35,425 nucleotides of DNA from an uncultured Myxococcaceae bacterium (GCA_945952225.1 CAMFHP010000093.1:1-35425), one strand, 5' to 3'. Positions 17,887 through 27,576 are shown, counted from the stretch's first letter. Notes: generated from the letters alone by a model not told the origin. A program made the numbers and translations.

Positions 17887-18423
17887 TCACCCCTGGGCGT
17901 CGGCGACGCGGGGCTTCGAACTCGCGTGCGCCACGGCGTCGTCGACGAAGGAGCGGAGCGTGTACATCTCCGCCGCGCCGAGTCCCTGGCCGATGAAGGC
18001 CGCGCCGTAGGTGAACGCGATGAGCCCGAGGGCCACGGGAACGCCCGCGAGGGCCCACGGGGGCTCGCGCACGATCCACTGCGAGAGGCCGTACATCAGC
18101 CCCGCCAGCGCGCCCATGCCGAGGATGCCGTAGATGCCCATGAAGAGGATCCACACGTTGGGCTCGGGGGCGAAGCGTCCGCGGAGTCGCCAGCGGCCGT
18201 CGTCGTCGCGCGACACCTCGACGCTGAGGTAGGGCGACCAGAAGTGGGCCTGCGCGCGGCGTGTGGTGAGCTCGGCCTGCGTGGTGAGCACCGTGCCCTC
18301 GACGGGCGCCTTCGGCTCGGCGAGCAGCGCGCGCAGGCTGTCGAGCACCGCGTCACCGTGCACGTCGAGGTCCACTTCGAAGCGCGGACGCATCCGCGGG
18401 CGATCGGTCACCGCTGCCACCAT
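17887..18423 (-). CDS. Two-TM membrane protein of unknown function
   Basis: 178 aa. An N-terminal soluble region of about 90 residues (beta-rich, FWSPYLSVEVSRDDDGRWRLRG) precedes two transmembrane helices (about 97-120 and 128-152) and a short C-terminal tail. No family recognised. The ATG at 18423 has GGAG about 13 nt upstream; a second in-frame ATG ten codons later is possible. It lies 39 nt before the dioxygenase gene on the same strand and diverges from the ABC exporter. Confidence 0.75.
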   Translation of the reverse strand: MVAAVTDRPRMRPRFEVDLDVHGDAVLDSLRALLAEPKAPVEGTVLTTQAELTTRRAQAHFWSPYLSVEVSRDDDGRWRLRGRFAPEPNVWILFMGIYGILGMGALAGLMYGLSQWIVREPPWALAGVPVALGLIAFTYGAAFIGQGLGAAEMYTLRSFVDDAVAHASSKPRVADAQG

Positions 18424-18511
18424 CGCAGGCCACGTTCTCCCTTCGCGCGTCGCCGCGCCCCGCGACCGTAGCAAGCCCGCCGACCGCGCGCGCACCCCTT
18501 CCCACAAGCCA

Positions 18512-18538
18512 TGTTCGAAGGAACACCGTGCGCGGTGT
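18512..18538 (+). promoter_or_regulatory. Two inverted repeats around the exporter start
   Basis: TGTTC-GAAG-GAACA (18512-18525) is followed by, and overlaps, ACACCG-TGCG-CGGTGT (18523-18538). The Shine-Dalgarno-like AAGGA (18518-18522) lies in the first and the GTG start (18528) in the second. They could be operators or an mRNA hairpin that masks initiation. The rest of 18424-18511 shows nothing clear. Confidence 0.35.
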
Positions 18539-20411
18539 GAAGCGCGTAGCATCGCGCGCCGCCCCGATGGCCGATCCTCCGCAACGCTCCGCCGCCGAGA
18601 CCGTTCACAACGTCGCGCGCACCCTCGCGATGGTGGCCTCCATCGCCCGCGGACGCCTCGCGCTCTACGCCCTCACGCAGGCTGTGGGCGCGGCCGGCGA
18701 CGTGGCCCTCGTGGCCGTGGCGAAGCGCATCCTCGACGCGGTGCTCCTCGCGGCGACGCACCGGGGTGACGACACGTATGTGCGCGCGGCGCTGACGTGG
18801 GTGGCCGTCGAGCTCGCCGTGGTGGTGGCGCAGAAGGTGGCCTCGCAGGTCGAGCAGCACGTCGCGACGCTGCTGCGCTCCGAGCTCGGGCTCCACGTCA
18901 ACGTGCTCATTCTCGAGAAGGCCCTCGACGTGTCGTACCGGCACTTCGAAGACCCCGACTTCAACAACCGCATGACCCAGGCGCGGCGCGAGGCCAGCGC
19001 GCGTCCGTGGGGAATGTTCACCGACGCCGTCTCCCTCGTGCGCGCGACGGTGACCCTCGCGGGCTACGCGGCGCTGCTCGTGTCGTTGGGGCCGTGGTCC
19101 ATCGCGGCGCTGGTGCTGTCGGCGGTGCCGTCGTTCGTGGGCGAGGGGTACTTCGGGCGCCTCGCGTTCGAACGGCAGAGCGCGCGCACGCAGCGCAACC
19201 GCCAGCTCTTCTACCTGGAGTCGGTGCTCACCACCGAGGCCACGGTCAAAGAGGTCAAGCTGTTCTCCCTCGGGCGGTGGCTCACCGACTGGTACCGCTC
19301 GATCCACCTGGGCTTTCACGCCGAGGAGGCCGAGCTCTCGCGCCGTCGCGCGCGGTGGCTCCTCGCGCTCTCGGCGGTGTCGTCGCTCACGCTCTACGGG
19401 GTGTACGCGTTCATCGCCGCGCAGGCCGCGCGGGGGGCGATCACCGTGGGCGCGATGACGCTCTACCTCGCGGTGTTCACGCGCGGTCAGGGCCTCGTGC
19501 AGCGCGCGCTCCTGGGGCTCACGAGCCTCTACGAGCGCAACCTCTACATGTCGACGCTCTTCGGGTTTCTGGGCATCGAGAGCGACGAGCCCGACCGACC
19601 GCTCACGGCGCGCGACGGAGACGTGCGCGCGGCCCCCGAGGTGGTGTTCGAAGGCGTGAGCTTTCGCTACGAGGGCGCGGCGCGCGACGCGCTCACCGAC
19701 GTGTCGCTCACGCTGCGCGCGGGCGAGACCGTGGCCCTCGTGGGACGCAACGGCGCGGGCAAGACCACGCTCGTGAAGCTCCTCGTGGGGCTCTATCGGC
19801 CGACGGCGGGGCGCATCCTGCTCGATGGCGTCGACACGGCCACGCTGCACCCCGCGGAGGTGCGGCGGCGCGTGGGCGTGATCTTTCAGGACTTCGTGCG
19901 CTTCCAGTTCTCGGCGGCGGACAACGTGGGCGTGGGGTGGCTCCCGGCGCGCGAAGACCGCGCGGCCATCGAGCGGGCCGTCGACGACGCGGGCGCGCGC
20001 GACGTGGTGGCGCGGCTGCCGAAGGGACTCGACACGGCGCTCGGCCGAGCCTTCGGCGGCGATGACCTCAGCGTGGGGCAGTGGCAGCGCGTGGCGCTCG
20101 CGCGGGCGTTCATGCGTCCGAGCGCGCTGCTCGTGCTCGACGAGCCCACGGCGGCCCTCGATGCGGAGAGCGAGCACGAGGTCTTCGAACGCTTCAAGGC
20201 CCTCAAGGCCGGACGCACCGCCCTGCTCATCACCCACCGCTTCGCGAGCGTGCGCATGGCCGATCGCATCGTCGTCTTCGAAGGCGGACGGGTGATCGAA
20301 GAGGGCCCGCACGCCGCCCTCGTCGCGCGCGACGGAACCTACGCGCGCATGTTCCGCCTCCAGGCCCAGGGCTACACCGACACCCCCACCGCGAGCGACA
20401 CCGCACCATGA
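18528..20411 (+). CDS. ABC exporter, fused permease and ATPase
   Basis: 627 aa. The N-terminal six-helix exporter domain (about 35-340) contains YRHFEDPDFNNRMTQARRE, a phrase found in one branch of type-I half-exporters. The C-terminal ATPase has Walker A GRNGAGKT (406-413), Q454 in the Q-loop, the signature LSVGQ (514-518, valine where most have glycine), Walker B LLVLDE (534-539) and H570. It probably works as a homodimer; the cargo is unknown. The GTG at 18528 has AAGGA 5 nt upstream; an ATG at 18567 would shorten it by 13 residues and is a fair alternative. Its TGA overlaps the kup ATG by 4 nt, so export and K+ uptake are translated together. Confidence 0.9.
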   Translation: MRGVKRVASRAAPMADPPQRSAAETVHNVARTLAMVASIARGRLALYALTQAVGAAGDVALVAVAKRILDAVLLAATHRGDDTYVRAALTWVAVELAVVVAQKVASQVEQHVATLLRSELGLHVNVLILEKALDVSYRHFEDPDFNNRMTQARREASARPWGMFTDAVSLVRATVTLAGYAALLVSLGPWSIAALVLSAVPSFVGEGYFGRLAFERQSARTQRNRQLFYLESVLTTEATVKEVKLFSLGRWLTDWYRSIHLGFHAEEAELSRRRARWLLALSAVSSLTLYGVYAFIAAQAARGAITVGAMTLYLAVFTRGQGLVQRALLGLTSLYERNLYMSTLFGFLGIESDEPDRPLTARDGDVRAAPEVVFEGVSFRYEGAARDALTDVSLTLRAGETVALVGRNGAGKTTLVKLLVGLYRPTAGRILLDGVDTATLHPAEVRRRVGVIFQDFVRFQFSAADNVGVGWLPAREDRAAIERAVDDAGARDVVARLPKGLDTALGRAFGGDDLSVGQWQRVALARAFMRPSALLVLDEPTAALDAESEHEVFERFKALKAGRTALLITHRFASVRMADRIVVFEGGRVIEEGPHAALVARDGTYARMFRLQAQGYTDTPTASDTAP

Positions 20412-22318
20412 GTCACGAGGCCAGCTCCGATTCGCAGCACGGTCACGGCAGCACCGCGGCCCTCGCCCTCGCCGCCATCGGCATCGTGTTCGGCGACATC
20501 GGAACCTCGCCGCTCTACACCATTCAAGAGTGCGTCGGCGAACACGGCGTCGAGGCCACGCCCGAGAACGTGCTCGGCATCGTGTCGCAGATCGTGTGGT
20601 CCGTGACGCTCGTGGTGACGGTGAAGTACCTCGCCTTCGTGATGCGCGCCGACAACCGCGGCGAGGGCGGCATCCTCGCGCTCCTCGCGCTCGTGCCCGA
20701 GCGCGTGCGAAACCCCGCGAAGACAGGGCTCCGCGGCGTGGGCTTCGTGACGCTCCTCGTGCTCGCGGGCGCGGCGCTCCTCTTCGGCGACGGCATCATC
20801 ACCCCCGCCATCAGCGTGCTCAGCGCGATGGAAGGGCTCGGCGTCGCCACCGACTCGCTCTCGCACTTCGTCGTGCCGATCACCGTGGCGATCCTCGCGG
20901 GCCTCTTCGCGATCCAGCGTCGGGGCACGGCCTCCATCGGCCGCCTCTTCGGGCCCGTGATGGTGCTGTGGTTCTCGGTGATCGGGCTCCTCGGGCTCTC
21001 GCACGTGGTCCGCACGCCCGCGATCCTCGGCGCGCTCTCGCCGCACCACGCGCTGGGCTTTCTCGCGCACCACGGCTTTCACGGCTTCAAGATGCTCGGC
21101 TCCGTCGTGCTCGCGGTGACGGGCGGCGAGGCCCTCTACGCCGACATGGGCCACTTCGGTCGACGGCCCATCCGCCTCGCGTGGCTCGCGCTGGTCTTTC
21201 CCGCGCTGCTGCTCTGCTACCTCGGGCAGGGCGCGCTGCTGCTCGCGCACCCCGAGAGCGCCGCGCAGCCCTTCTTCGGCATGGTGCCTCGCGGGCCCAT
21301 GGTCTACGCGCTCGTGGCCCTCGCGGCGCCCGCCACGGTGATCGCCTCGCAGGCCCTCATTTCGGGGGTGTTCTCGCTCACGCAGCAGGCCATTCAGCTC
21401 GGGTATTTTCCCCGCGTCGAGGTGCGCCACACGTCGGGCGAGGCCGAGGGGCAGATCTACGTGCCCGTGATCAACTGGACCCTCGCCGTCGCCTGCATCG
21501 CCCTCGTGCTGATCTTCGAACGCTCGTCGCGCCTCGCGGCCGCCTTCGGCCTCGCGGTGAGCGGCACCATGGCCATCACCTCGGTGATCTACTACCTCGT
21601 GACGCGGCACACCTGGGGGTGGTCCGCGCCGCGCGCGACGGCGCTGCTCGTGGCCTTTCTCGCGCTCGACCTGCCCTTCTTCGGCGCGAACCTTTTGAAG
21701 TTCGCCGACGGCGGATACCTCCCGCTCGCCGTGGGCTCGCTCTTTCTCGCGGTGATGGTCACCTGGCGCTGGGGACGCGACGCGCTGAGGCAGTACTACG
21801 CCGACCGCGCCGACTCCCTCGACCACTTCATCGCCACGCTCGCGCCGCGGGGCATCGTGCGCACGCCGGGCGCTGCGGTGTTCATGGCCTCGGCGAGCGC
21901 GGGGGCTCCGCCGGTGCTCACGCACTACGTCGACCGCGTGGGCGCGCTGCGCGAGTACGTGCTGCTCGTGACGGTGACCACGGAGCACGTGCCCACGGTG
22001 AACGCCGCCGACCGCTACACCTTCGAAGCGCTCGACCACGGCTTCGCGCGCGTCATCGCCCGCTACGGCTTCATGGAGCAGCCGCGCATCGTCGACGCCG
22101 TGCGACGCGCCGCCGAGGCCCTCGGGCGCCCCATCGACCTCAAGACCGTCACGTATTTTCTCGGCCGCGAGACCTTCATCGCGAGCGACCGCGGACGCCT
22201 CGGCGCGCTCACCGAGGGCTTCTTCAGCCTGCTCTCGCGCAACGCGCGGAGCGCCACGGCGTACTTCGAGATCCCGCCCACGCAGGTGGTCGAGATCGGC
22301 GCGCAGATCGACCTCTGA
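20408..22318 (+). CDS. kup: Kup (Trk-independent) potassium/proton symporter
   Basis: 636 aa, the normal size. It opens with GIVFGDIGTSPLYTIQE (from residue 25), the diagnostic first helix of KUP/HAK transporters, and goes on with RADNRGEGGILALLAL and LLFGDGIITPAISVLSA, all family signatures. About twelve transmembrane helices cover residues 17-460, followed by a cytoplasmic C-terminal domain (about 480-636) with FLGRETF. It imports K+ with protons at moderate affinity. The ATG overlaps the ABC exporter stop (ATGA). Its stop is only 3 nt from the stop of the convergent kinase gene ending the kdp operon, so the two K+ uptake systems share a border. Confidence 0.96.
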   Translation: MSHEASSDSQHGHGSTAALALAAIGIVFGDIGTSPLYTIQECVGEHGVEATPENVLGIVSQIVWSVTLVVTVKYLAFVMRADNRGEGGILALLALVPERVRNPAKTGLRGVGFVTLLVLAGAALLFGDGIITPAISVLSAMEGLGVATDSLSHFVVPITVAILAGLFAIQRRGTASIGRLFGPVMVLWFSVIGLLGLSHVVRTPAILGALSPHHALGFLAHHGFHGFKMLGSVVLAVTGGEALYADMGHFGRRPIRLAWLALVFPALLLCYLGQGALLLAHPESAAQPFFGMVPRGPMVYALVALAAPATVIASQALISGVFSLTQQAIQLGYFPRVEVRHTSGEAEGQIYVPVINWTLAVACIALVLIFERSSRLAAAFGLAVSGTMAITSVIYYLVTRHTWGWSAPRATALLVAFLALDLPFFGANLLKFADGGYLPLAVGSLFLAVMVTWRWGRDALRQYYADRADSLDHFIATLAPRGIVRTPGAAVFMASASAGAPPVLTHYVDRVGALREYVLLVTVTTEHVPTVNAADRYTFEALDHGFARVIARYGFMEQPRIVDAVRRAAEALGRPIDLKTVTYFLGRETFIASDRGRLGALTEGFFSLLSRNARSATAYFEIPPTQVVEIGAQIDL

Positions 22319-22321
22319 CCG

Positions 22322-24145
22322 CTACGCCTTCACGTCGCGGGGAATCACCACCGTGAACGTGCTCCCCGCGCCGGGCGCGCTCTCGGCCGTGAGCTCGCCG
22401 CCGTGTTGCAGCACAATTTCGCGCGCGATGGTGAGCCCGAGCCCGTGGCGCCATCCGCCCACCGGGGCCTCGCGGGGGCGCGCCGCCGAGCCTTCGAGCA
22501 GCCGCGTGAGCGTGTCGAGGGCCACGCCGTCGCCCGTGTCGGCGACCGAGAGCGTGACCGCGTGCGCGTCGCCCGTCGCACGCAGCGTGACCGTGCCTCC
22601 CGCGGGCGTGTGACGGATCGCGTTCGAGAGCAGATTGGCCAGCACGATGCCGAGCTTCTCGACGTCGACCTCGAAGGGCGCGAGCGAGGTGTCGGCCTCG
22701 ACGGCGAGCGAGACCTCGCGGTTCCGTGCGACGGAGAGGTGCGCCTCGCGCGCGACGTGGAGCAATCGCGCGGGCTCGATGGGCACCCGTCGCAGCGCGC
22801 CGGCCTCGGTCTCGATGCGCACCAGGTCGAGGAGCTCGTCGACGAGCGCGCGCAGCCGCTCCGTGTCGTCGCGCGCGGTGGTGACGATCTCGCGCTGCGC
22901 GTCGGTGAGCGGACCCGCGGCGGGTTCGAGCAGCAGGTGCGTGGCCATGCGCAGCGAGGTGAGCGGCGTCTTGAACTCGTGGCTCACCGTCGCGACCATG
23001 TCGCTCTTGAGGTCGTCGATGCGTCGGAGGCGCGTGACATCCTGCGCGACGATCACCGCGCCGCGCGCGTGTCCCTCGCCATCGCGGAGCGCCGTGGCCC
23101 GCACGAGGAACGACCGCTCGCCGCCGCGGTCGCGCCATCGCATCGCGTCGGCGAGGTTGGCCGTGGTCACCGCGCGTCCCGTGGAGAGCACCTCGTCGCG
23201 GGCGCGCACAAACCCCTCGGGCAGCGCGTCGGCCGCACCGCCCGCCTCGACGCCGAAGGCCTGCGCCGCCGCGTCGTTGGCGAGCTGCACCGCGCCCGCG
23301 TCGTCGCACACCACCACCGGGTCGGCGAGGCCGCGCACCGTCGCGTCGGCGAGGGCCTGCGCCGCGCGGAGCGCCCCGAGCGAGCTGTCGCGGTACGCCC
23401 GGAGCTGCGCCACCATCTTGCGAAAGGCCTCGACCACGGGGGCGAGCTCTTCGAGGTCCGGCGCGTCGAGCGAGACGTCGAGGGCGCCGTCTCCCACGGC
23501 CCGCGCCGCGTCGGCGAGCGAGCCCAATGGACGCACGAGCGCACGGGGAACCTGCCACGCCACCCGCAGCGCGAGGGCCAGCGCGAGCACCACGAGCGCG
23601 AGCGTGGTGAGCGTGCTGCGGCGGGCGAGGGCGCGGGCGCTGCGATCCGCGGACTCCATCGCCGACTGGTTCATGCGACGCACGCGGGCCACCGACGATT
23701 TCACCGACTGAAACCGCGGGAGCAGCGCGCGCACGTAGCCCTCGGTGTCGCGTCCGTCGCCGCCGTCGAGCGAGGCGGTGTACGCGCGCCACGACGCTTC
23801 GAGGGCGCGCACGGCCTCCCCCTCCGCGGGGAGCGTGAGGTTGCGCCACTCCGCAGCGAGCGCGTGTTCGAAGCGCGCGCGGTGCTGCGCGAGCATCGGT
23901 CCCGCGAGGTCGCCGCGCCCGGTGGCCGCGAGGAGGGCCGCGGAGTCGATGCGCTCCAGCGACTCGTTCATCTGGTCGCACGCGACCACGGAGCGGTAGT
24001 TCTCACGAAGGATCGTGTCGACGGCGCCGCCGAGGCGGGTGAGCGCGACCATCGCCGATCCCGCCACCACGGCGAGGGCGACGGTCACCGCGAGGAGCGC
24101 GAGCGTGATGCGCGCGCGCAGCGAGCGTTGCAGTCGTGGGGGCAT
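22322..24145 (-). CDS. KinB-like sensor histidine kinase of the kdp operon
   Basis: 607 aa. TM1 is about 13-34 and a helical periplasmic sensor 36-176 resembles the four-helix domain of KinB. TM2 (177-198) is followed by HAMP (200-252), PAS (about 260-370) and the kinase core with H389 in SHEFKTPLTSLRM, an N-box NLLSNAIRHTP and G-boxes (ADTGDGV, HGLGLTIA). It lies 7 nt after the NtrC-type regulator, the natural partner, as in the KinB/AlgB pair of Pseudomonas. Sitting at the end of a kdp operon that has no kinase-bearing KdpD, it is the best candidate for the missing K+-limitation kinase (inference). ATG at 24145. Confidence 0.92.
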   Translation of the reverse strand: MPPRLQRSLRARITLALLAVTVALAVVAGSAMVALTRLGGAVDTILRENYRSVVACDQMNESLERIDSAALLAATGRGDLAGPMLAQHRARFEHALAAEWRNLTLPAEGEAVRALEASWRAYTASLDGGDGRDTEGYVRALLPRFQSVKSSVARVRRMNQSAMESADRSARALARRSTLTTLALVVLALALALRVAWQVPRALVRPLGSLADAARAVGDGALDVSLDAPDLEELAPVVEAFRKMVAQLRAYRDSSLGALRAAQALADATVRGLADPVVVCDDAGAVQLANDAAAQAFGVEAGGAADALPEGFVRARDEVLSTGRAVTTANLADAMRWRDRGGERSFLVRATALRDGEGHARGAVIVAQDVTRLRRIDDLKSDMVATVSHEFKTPLTSLRMATHLLLEPAAGPLTDAQREIVTTARDDTERLRALVDELLDLVRIETEAGALRRVPIEPARLLHVAREAHLSVARNREVSLAVEADTSLAPFEVDVEKLGIVLANLLSNAIRHTPAGGTVTLRATGDAHAVTLSVADTGDGVALDTLTRLLEGSAARPREAPVGGWRHGLGLTIAREIVLQHGGELTAESAPGAGSTFTVVIPRDVKA

Positions 24146-24152
24146 CGCGGAC

Positions 24153-25484
24153 TCAGCGCAGGCCGTAGCGTTCGCGCTTGCGGTAGAGGGTCGAGGGGTC
24201 GACGCCGAGGGCCTTCGCCGCCGCGTCGAGCGAGGTCGTGCGGGCGAGCACGCTTGCGATGTGACGGCGCTCCGCGGCTTCGAGCGTGTCGTCGTCGGGG
24301 GCGCTCACGGGCGCCGCGCCGCGCACCTCTTCGGGCAGGAGGTCCGGCGTGATCGCGTCGCCCTCGCAGAGGATCACCGCACGTTCGAGCACGTTCGCGA
24401 GCTCGCGCTGATTGCCCGGCCAGCGGTACGCGCCGAGGGCCGCGCGCGCCGCGGGCGAGAGCGTCAGCGAGGGGCGACGGTGCTGCGCCGCGAGGTCGGC
24501 CACCACGGCGTCGGCGAGGTCGCCCAGGTCTTCCACGCGCGCGCGCAGCGGCGGCAGCGTCGCCGACACCACCGCGAGGCGATAGTAGAGGTCTTCGCGA
24601 AAGGTTCCCGCGCTCACGGCGGCCTTGAGATCGCGGTGCGTCGCGGCCACGACCCGCGCGTCCGAGCGTCGCGCCTCGGTGTCGCCCACGCGCACGTACT
24701 CGTGCTCTTCGAGGAGTCGCAACAGCTTGCCCTGGGCCTCGCGCGGCAGGTCTCCCACCTCGTCGAGAAAGAGCGTTCCGTTGCCTGCGGCCTCGACGTG
24801 TCCGGCGCGCGCGCGGTCGGCGCCGGTGAACGCGCCCTTCGCGTGTCCGAAGAGCTCGCTCTCGATGAGCGAGGGGGCCACCACCGCGCAGTTGAAGGTC
24901 ACGAACGGTCGCTCGCGCCGCGGAGAGAGCGCGTGCAGATGCCGCGCGAGGTAGCCCTTGCCCGTGCCCGTCTCGCCGAGGAGCAGCACCGTCGCGTCGG
25001 TGGGCGCCGCGCGGGCCGCGAGCGAGAGGCACTGCTGCATCGTGGGGTTCTTCGTGTCGAAGCGCGGGCGCACGCCGCGGCCTCCGGCGCGCTTCAGCTC
25101 CGCGAGCTCGTGGGCCACGCGCGCCTGCGAGAGCACCTTCTCCACCGCGTGGAGCACCTGCGCCGGGGTGAAGGGCTTGGCGAGGTAGTCCACGGCGCCC
25201 GCGCGCATCGCGTCGACGGCGTTGTCGATGGTCGCATAGGCGGTCATCAGCACCACCGCGGTGCCCGGCGCGTCGTGGGCGAGGGCGCGCACCACCGCGA
25301 GCCCGTCGAGCCCCGGCATGCGCAGATCGACGAGGGCCACGTCGGGCGGCGCCCTGCGCGCGGCGGCCACACCGGCGCTCCCGTCGCCCGCGAGCGTGAC
25401 CGCGTAGCCCGCGCCTTCGAGGCACACGCGGAGCATCATGCGGATGTTCGCCTCGTCGTCGACCACGAGCACGCGCGCGCTCAT
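24153..25484 (-). CDS. NtrC/AlgB-type sigma-54 response regulator
   Basis: 443 aa. Receiver domain: D9, D10, phosphoacceptor D53 and K103 in AKPF. AAA+ domain (about 144-385): Walker A GETGTGKG (170-177), the sigma-54-contact motif GAFTGA (217-222), Walker B LFLDEV (238-243) and the arginine-rich region EDLYYRL. A Fis-type helix-turn-helix closes the protein (about 418-438, [20 protein letters not shown]). All parts needed to activate sigma-54 promoters are intact. The ATG at 25484 overlaps the preceding stop (ATGA). Normal kdp operons are controlled by the OmpR-type KdpE, so an enhancer-binding protein here is unusual. Confidence 0.94.
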   Translation of the reverse strand: MSARVLVVDDEANIRMMLRVCLEGAGYAVTLAGDGSAGVAAARRAPPDVALVDLRMPGLDGLAVVRALAHDAPGTAVVLMTAYATIDNAVDAMRAGAVDYLAKPFTPAQVLHAVEKVLSQARVAHELAELKRAGGRGVRPRFDTKNPTMQQCLSLAARAAPTDATVLLLGETGTGKGYLARHLHALSPRRERPFVTFNCAVVAPSLIESELFGHAKGAFTGADRARAGHVEAAGNGTLFLDEVGDLPREAQGKLLRLLEEHEYVRVGDTEARRSDARVVAATHRDLKAAVSAGTFREDLYYRLAVVSATLPPLRARVEDLGDLADAVVADLAAQHRRPSLTLSPAARAALGAYRWPGNQRELANVLERAVILCEGDAITPDLLPEEVRGAAPVSAPDDDTLEAAERRHIASVLARTTSLDAAAKALGVDPSTLYRKRERYGLR

Positions 25485-26440
25485 CGGGCGGCCTCGCGGG
25501 CGTCGCGCAGGGCCGCGGCGTCGAGGGGCGGAGACGCATCGAGGGGGCCGTCTCCGAGGCGCGCGAGGAGCGCTCCGAGGCGCGCGGGGCGGGCGTCGGT
25601 GAGGCACACGGCGAAGGCCTCGTGACCGCGCACGCGGAGGTGCATCGCGGGCGGCGCATCGACGGAGAGCGAGAGGGGCATGACGGTGATCCTCGGGGCG
25701 TCGTCGCGGTCATCGGGGCACCGCGCAGGACGGTCGGTGACATACACCCGCGCGCCGTCGAAGCGCGCGTCGAGGCGCTCCACCGGGCGCGCGTTCGCGA
25801 GCACGTCGAGACGTTCGAGCGACTCCAACGGGTCGAGCACGAGCGGGTCGTCACCGCGGAGCGCCGCGGCCGCACGGTATCCCCGCGCCGCGTCGTCGTC
25901 GCGTCCTTCGAGCTCGGCGCGCAGGGCTTCGAGCGCCGTGGTCTCGGCGTCGAGGGGCGACCGCGCCCACGCGCGCGCCAGGGGCATCGCCGCCCGCGCG
26001 GTCTCGTGTTGCGAGAGGCACAGCAGCGCCGCGCGCAGGGCCGCCGCGTGGTCGAGGGCGTCGAGGTGCGCCGGGGCCGCGCGGGCGAGGGCGCGCGCCA
26101 CCACGTCACGGAGCTCGGCGGGCGTGAACGGTCGCGGGAGCGCGTCGCTCACCCCGAGGCGCAACAGCTCGACGAGCGCCGAGGCCGTGAGCGTCGTGCC
26201 CATGACCACCACGGGCACCCGCGGATGCATCGCGCGCAGCAGCCGCACCTCATCGAGCGGGAGCCCATCGCCCGCGAGCTGATCGACGAGGGCCACGTCG
26301 ACCGCGTCGCCGTCGAGCATCGCGCGGGCCTCGCGCACCGACGAGACCCCGTGCGCGCCGTGTCCCGCGGTCGAGAGGGCGCGGTCGACCATCGCGCGCA
26401 TCGTCGCCGAGGCGTCGACCACGAGCACCCGCGCGCTCAC
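25481..26440 (-). CDS. Degenerate receiver protein with an unknown C-terminal domain
   Basis: 319 aa. The N-terminal 120 residues have the CheY-like pattern, but with changes at key sites. VLVVDAS keeps only one of the two metal-binding acids (D9; A10 replaces the second), D53 in VALVDQL is kept at the phosphorylation site, and the invariant lysine is R103 in LPRPF. It is therefore probably a weak or phosphorylation-independent receiver. Residues 125-319 match nothing I know: a helical stretch (about 128-200, TPR-like in feel: [21 protein letters not shown]) followed by a beta-rich end. GTG start at 26440 overlaps the kdpD stop (GTGA). Its place between the short KdpD and the NtrC-type regulator suggests a connector. 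Confidence 0.85.
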   Translation of the reverse strand: MSARVLVVDASATMRAMVDRALSTAGHGAHGVSSVREARAMLDGDAVDVALVDQLAGDGLPLDEVRLLRAMHPRVPVVVMGTTLTASALVELLRLGVSDALPRPFTPAELRDVVARALARAAPAHLDALDHAAALRAALLCLSQHETARAAMPLARAWARSPLDAETTALEALRAELEGRDDDAARGYRAAAALRGDDPLVLDPLESLERLDVLANARPVERLDARFDGARVYVTDRPARCPDDRDDAPRITVMPLSLSVDAPPAMHLRVRGHEAFAVCLTDARPARLGALLARLGDGPLDASPPLDAAALRDAREAAR

Positions 26441-27576
26441 GGCGAACCTCCGTGCGGATCGTGCGAACCCACGACGAGCACGTCGACCGCGGGCGCGAGG
26501 CGCATGAAGCGGTCGAGCACGGAGCCGAAGAGTCGGTCGCGCCACGGGGGATTGCGCGTGCGTCCGAACACCGCGTGCGTGATGCCCCGCGCGCGGGCGA
26601 AGTCGGCGAGCGTCGCGGCCACGTCGCGGCCTTCGAGGCGCACCACGTCGGCGCCGAACTCCTTCGCGAGACGGAGGTTCTCGGTGAGCGAGCGCAGCGC
26701 GGGCGTGGCGATGCGCGCGGGGGACTCTCCCGGCGTGCGCACGTACACCACGAACCACCGCGAGTTGAGACCGCCCGCGAGGCGCACACCTTGATGCAGC
26801 AACGCGCGCGTGGCGCTCGGCGCCGACGACATCGAGACCATGACGCGCTCGGCGTCGGCGGTGCGTGCCTCCCGGGCCTCGTCGTCGCGCGTCGCGCGGA
26901 GTGTGGCGCGCGCGTGGTCTTCGACGGTGTTCGCCACCTCGCGGAGCACGAGCTGGCGCAGCGCCGCGAGGTTGTCGGCGCGAAAGAACCCCTGGAGCGC
27001 GCGCTCGACGCGGGCCCCCGGATACACCTGCCCCGCGCGCAATCGGGCCAGCAGGTCGTCGGGGCTCAGGTCGACGACCACCACCTCGTCGGCGCGCTGG
27101 AGCACGCGATCGGGCACACGCTCGCGCACGTCGACGCCGGTCGCGCGGAGCACCACGTCGTGGAGGCTCTCCAGGTGTTGCACGTTGAGGGCGCTCCACA
27201 CGCCGATGCCCTCGTCGAGCAGGGCTTCGACGTCTTCGTAGCGCCGCGCGCGCGCGCTCCCCGGCACGTTGGTGTGGGCCAGCTCGTCGACGATGGCCAC
27301 GTCGGGTCGCCGCGCGAGCACGGCCTCCACATCGAGCTCCTCCAGCGGAACGCCGCGGTACATCACCCGCCGCCGCGGAATCACCTCCAGCGCGCCGAGC
27401 TCGCGCTCCGTGCCCGGTCGGCCATGCGTCTCGACGAAGGCGCACACCACGTCGACGCCCTCGTCGCGCACGCGACTCGCTTCGCGCAGCATCGCCACGG
27501 TCTTGCCCACGCCCGCGGCCATGCCGAGAAAGACCTTGAACCGCGCGCGCTGCGCGATGCGGGCGCCGTCGTTCAT
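26437..27576 (-). CDS. kdpD: Short KdpD: N-terminal sensor and Usp domains only
   Basis: 379 aa, about 40% of full KdpD. The KdpD domain (about 10-220) has the Walker A-like GMAAGVGKT (18-26), ETHGRPGTERELGALE, and the Walker B-like region VAIVDELAHTNVPGS (93-107). A Usp domain (about 240-379) follows and ends DVLVVGSHDP. The four transmembrane helices, GAF and kinase domains of E. coli KdpD are absent, and there is no sign of a broken remainder. Short KdpDs are known in Anabaena, Deinococcus and Alicyclobacillus. The c-di-AMP motif reported for S. aureus KdpD is not clearly matched. The ATG overlaps the preceding microprotein stop (ATGA) and its own stop overlaps the next GTG. Confidence 0.94.
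   Translation of the reverse strand: MNDGARIAQRARFKVFLGMAAGVGKTVAMLREASRVRDEGVDVVCAFVETHGRPGTERELGALEVIPRRRVMYRGVPLEELDVEAVLARRPDVAIVDELAHTNVPGSARARRYEDVEALLDEGIGVWSALNVQHLESLHDVVLRATGVDVRERVPDRVLQRADEVVVVDLSPDDLLARLRAGQVYPGARVERALQGFFRADNLAALRQLVLREVANTVEDHARATLRATRDDEAREARTADAERVMVSMSSAPSATRALLHQGVRLAGGLNSRWFVVYVRTPGESPARIATPALRSLTENLRLAKEFGADVVRLEGRDVAATLADFARARGITHAVFGRTRNPPWRDRLFGSVLDRFMRLAPAVDVLVVGSHDPHGGSP

Noticed and set aside
20372-22039. 555-codon minus-strand open frame opposite kup
   Set aside because: Kup is certain; the opposite frame is His/Arg/Glu-rich with no domain.
26437-27576. kdpD as a truncated pseudogene
   Set aside because: It starts and stops in exact 4-nt overlaps with neighbours, and both domains are complete; no remains of a kinase part follow.
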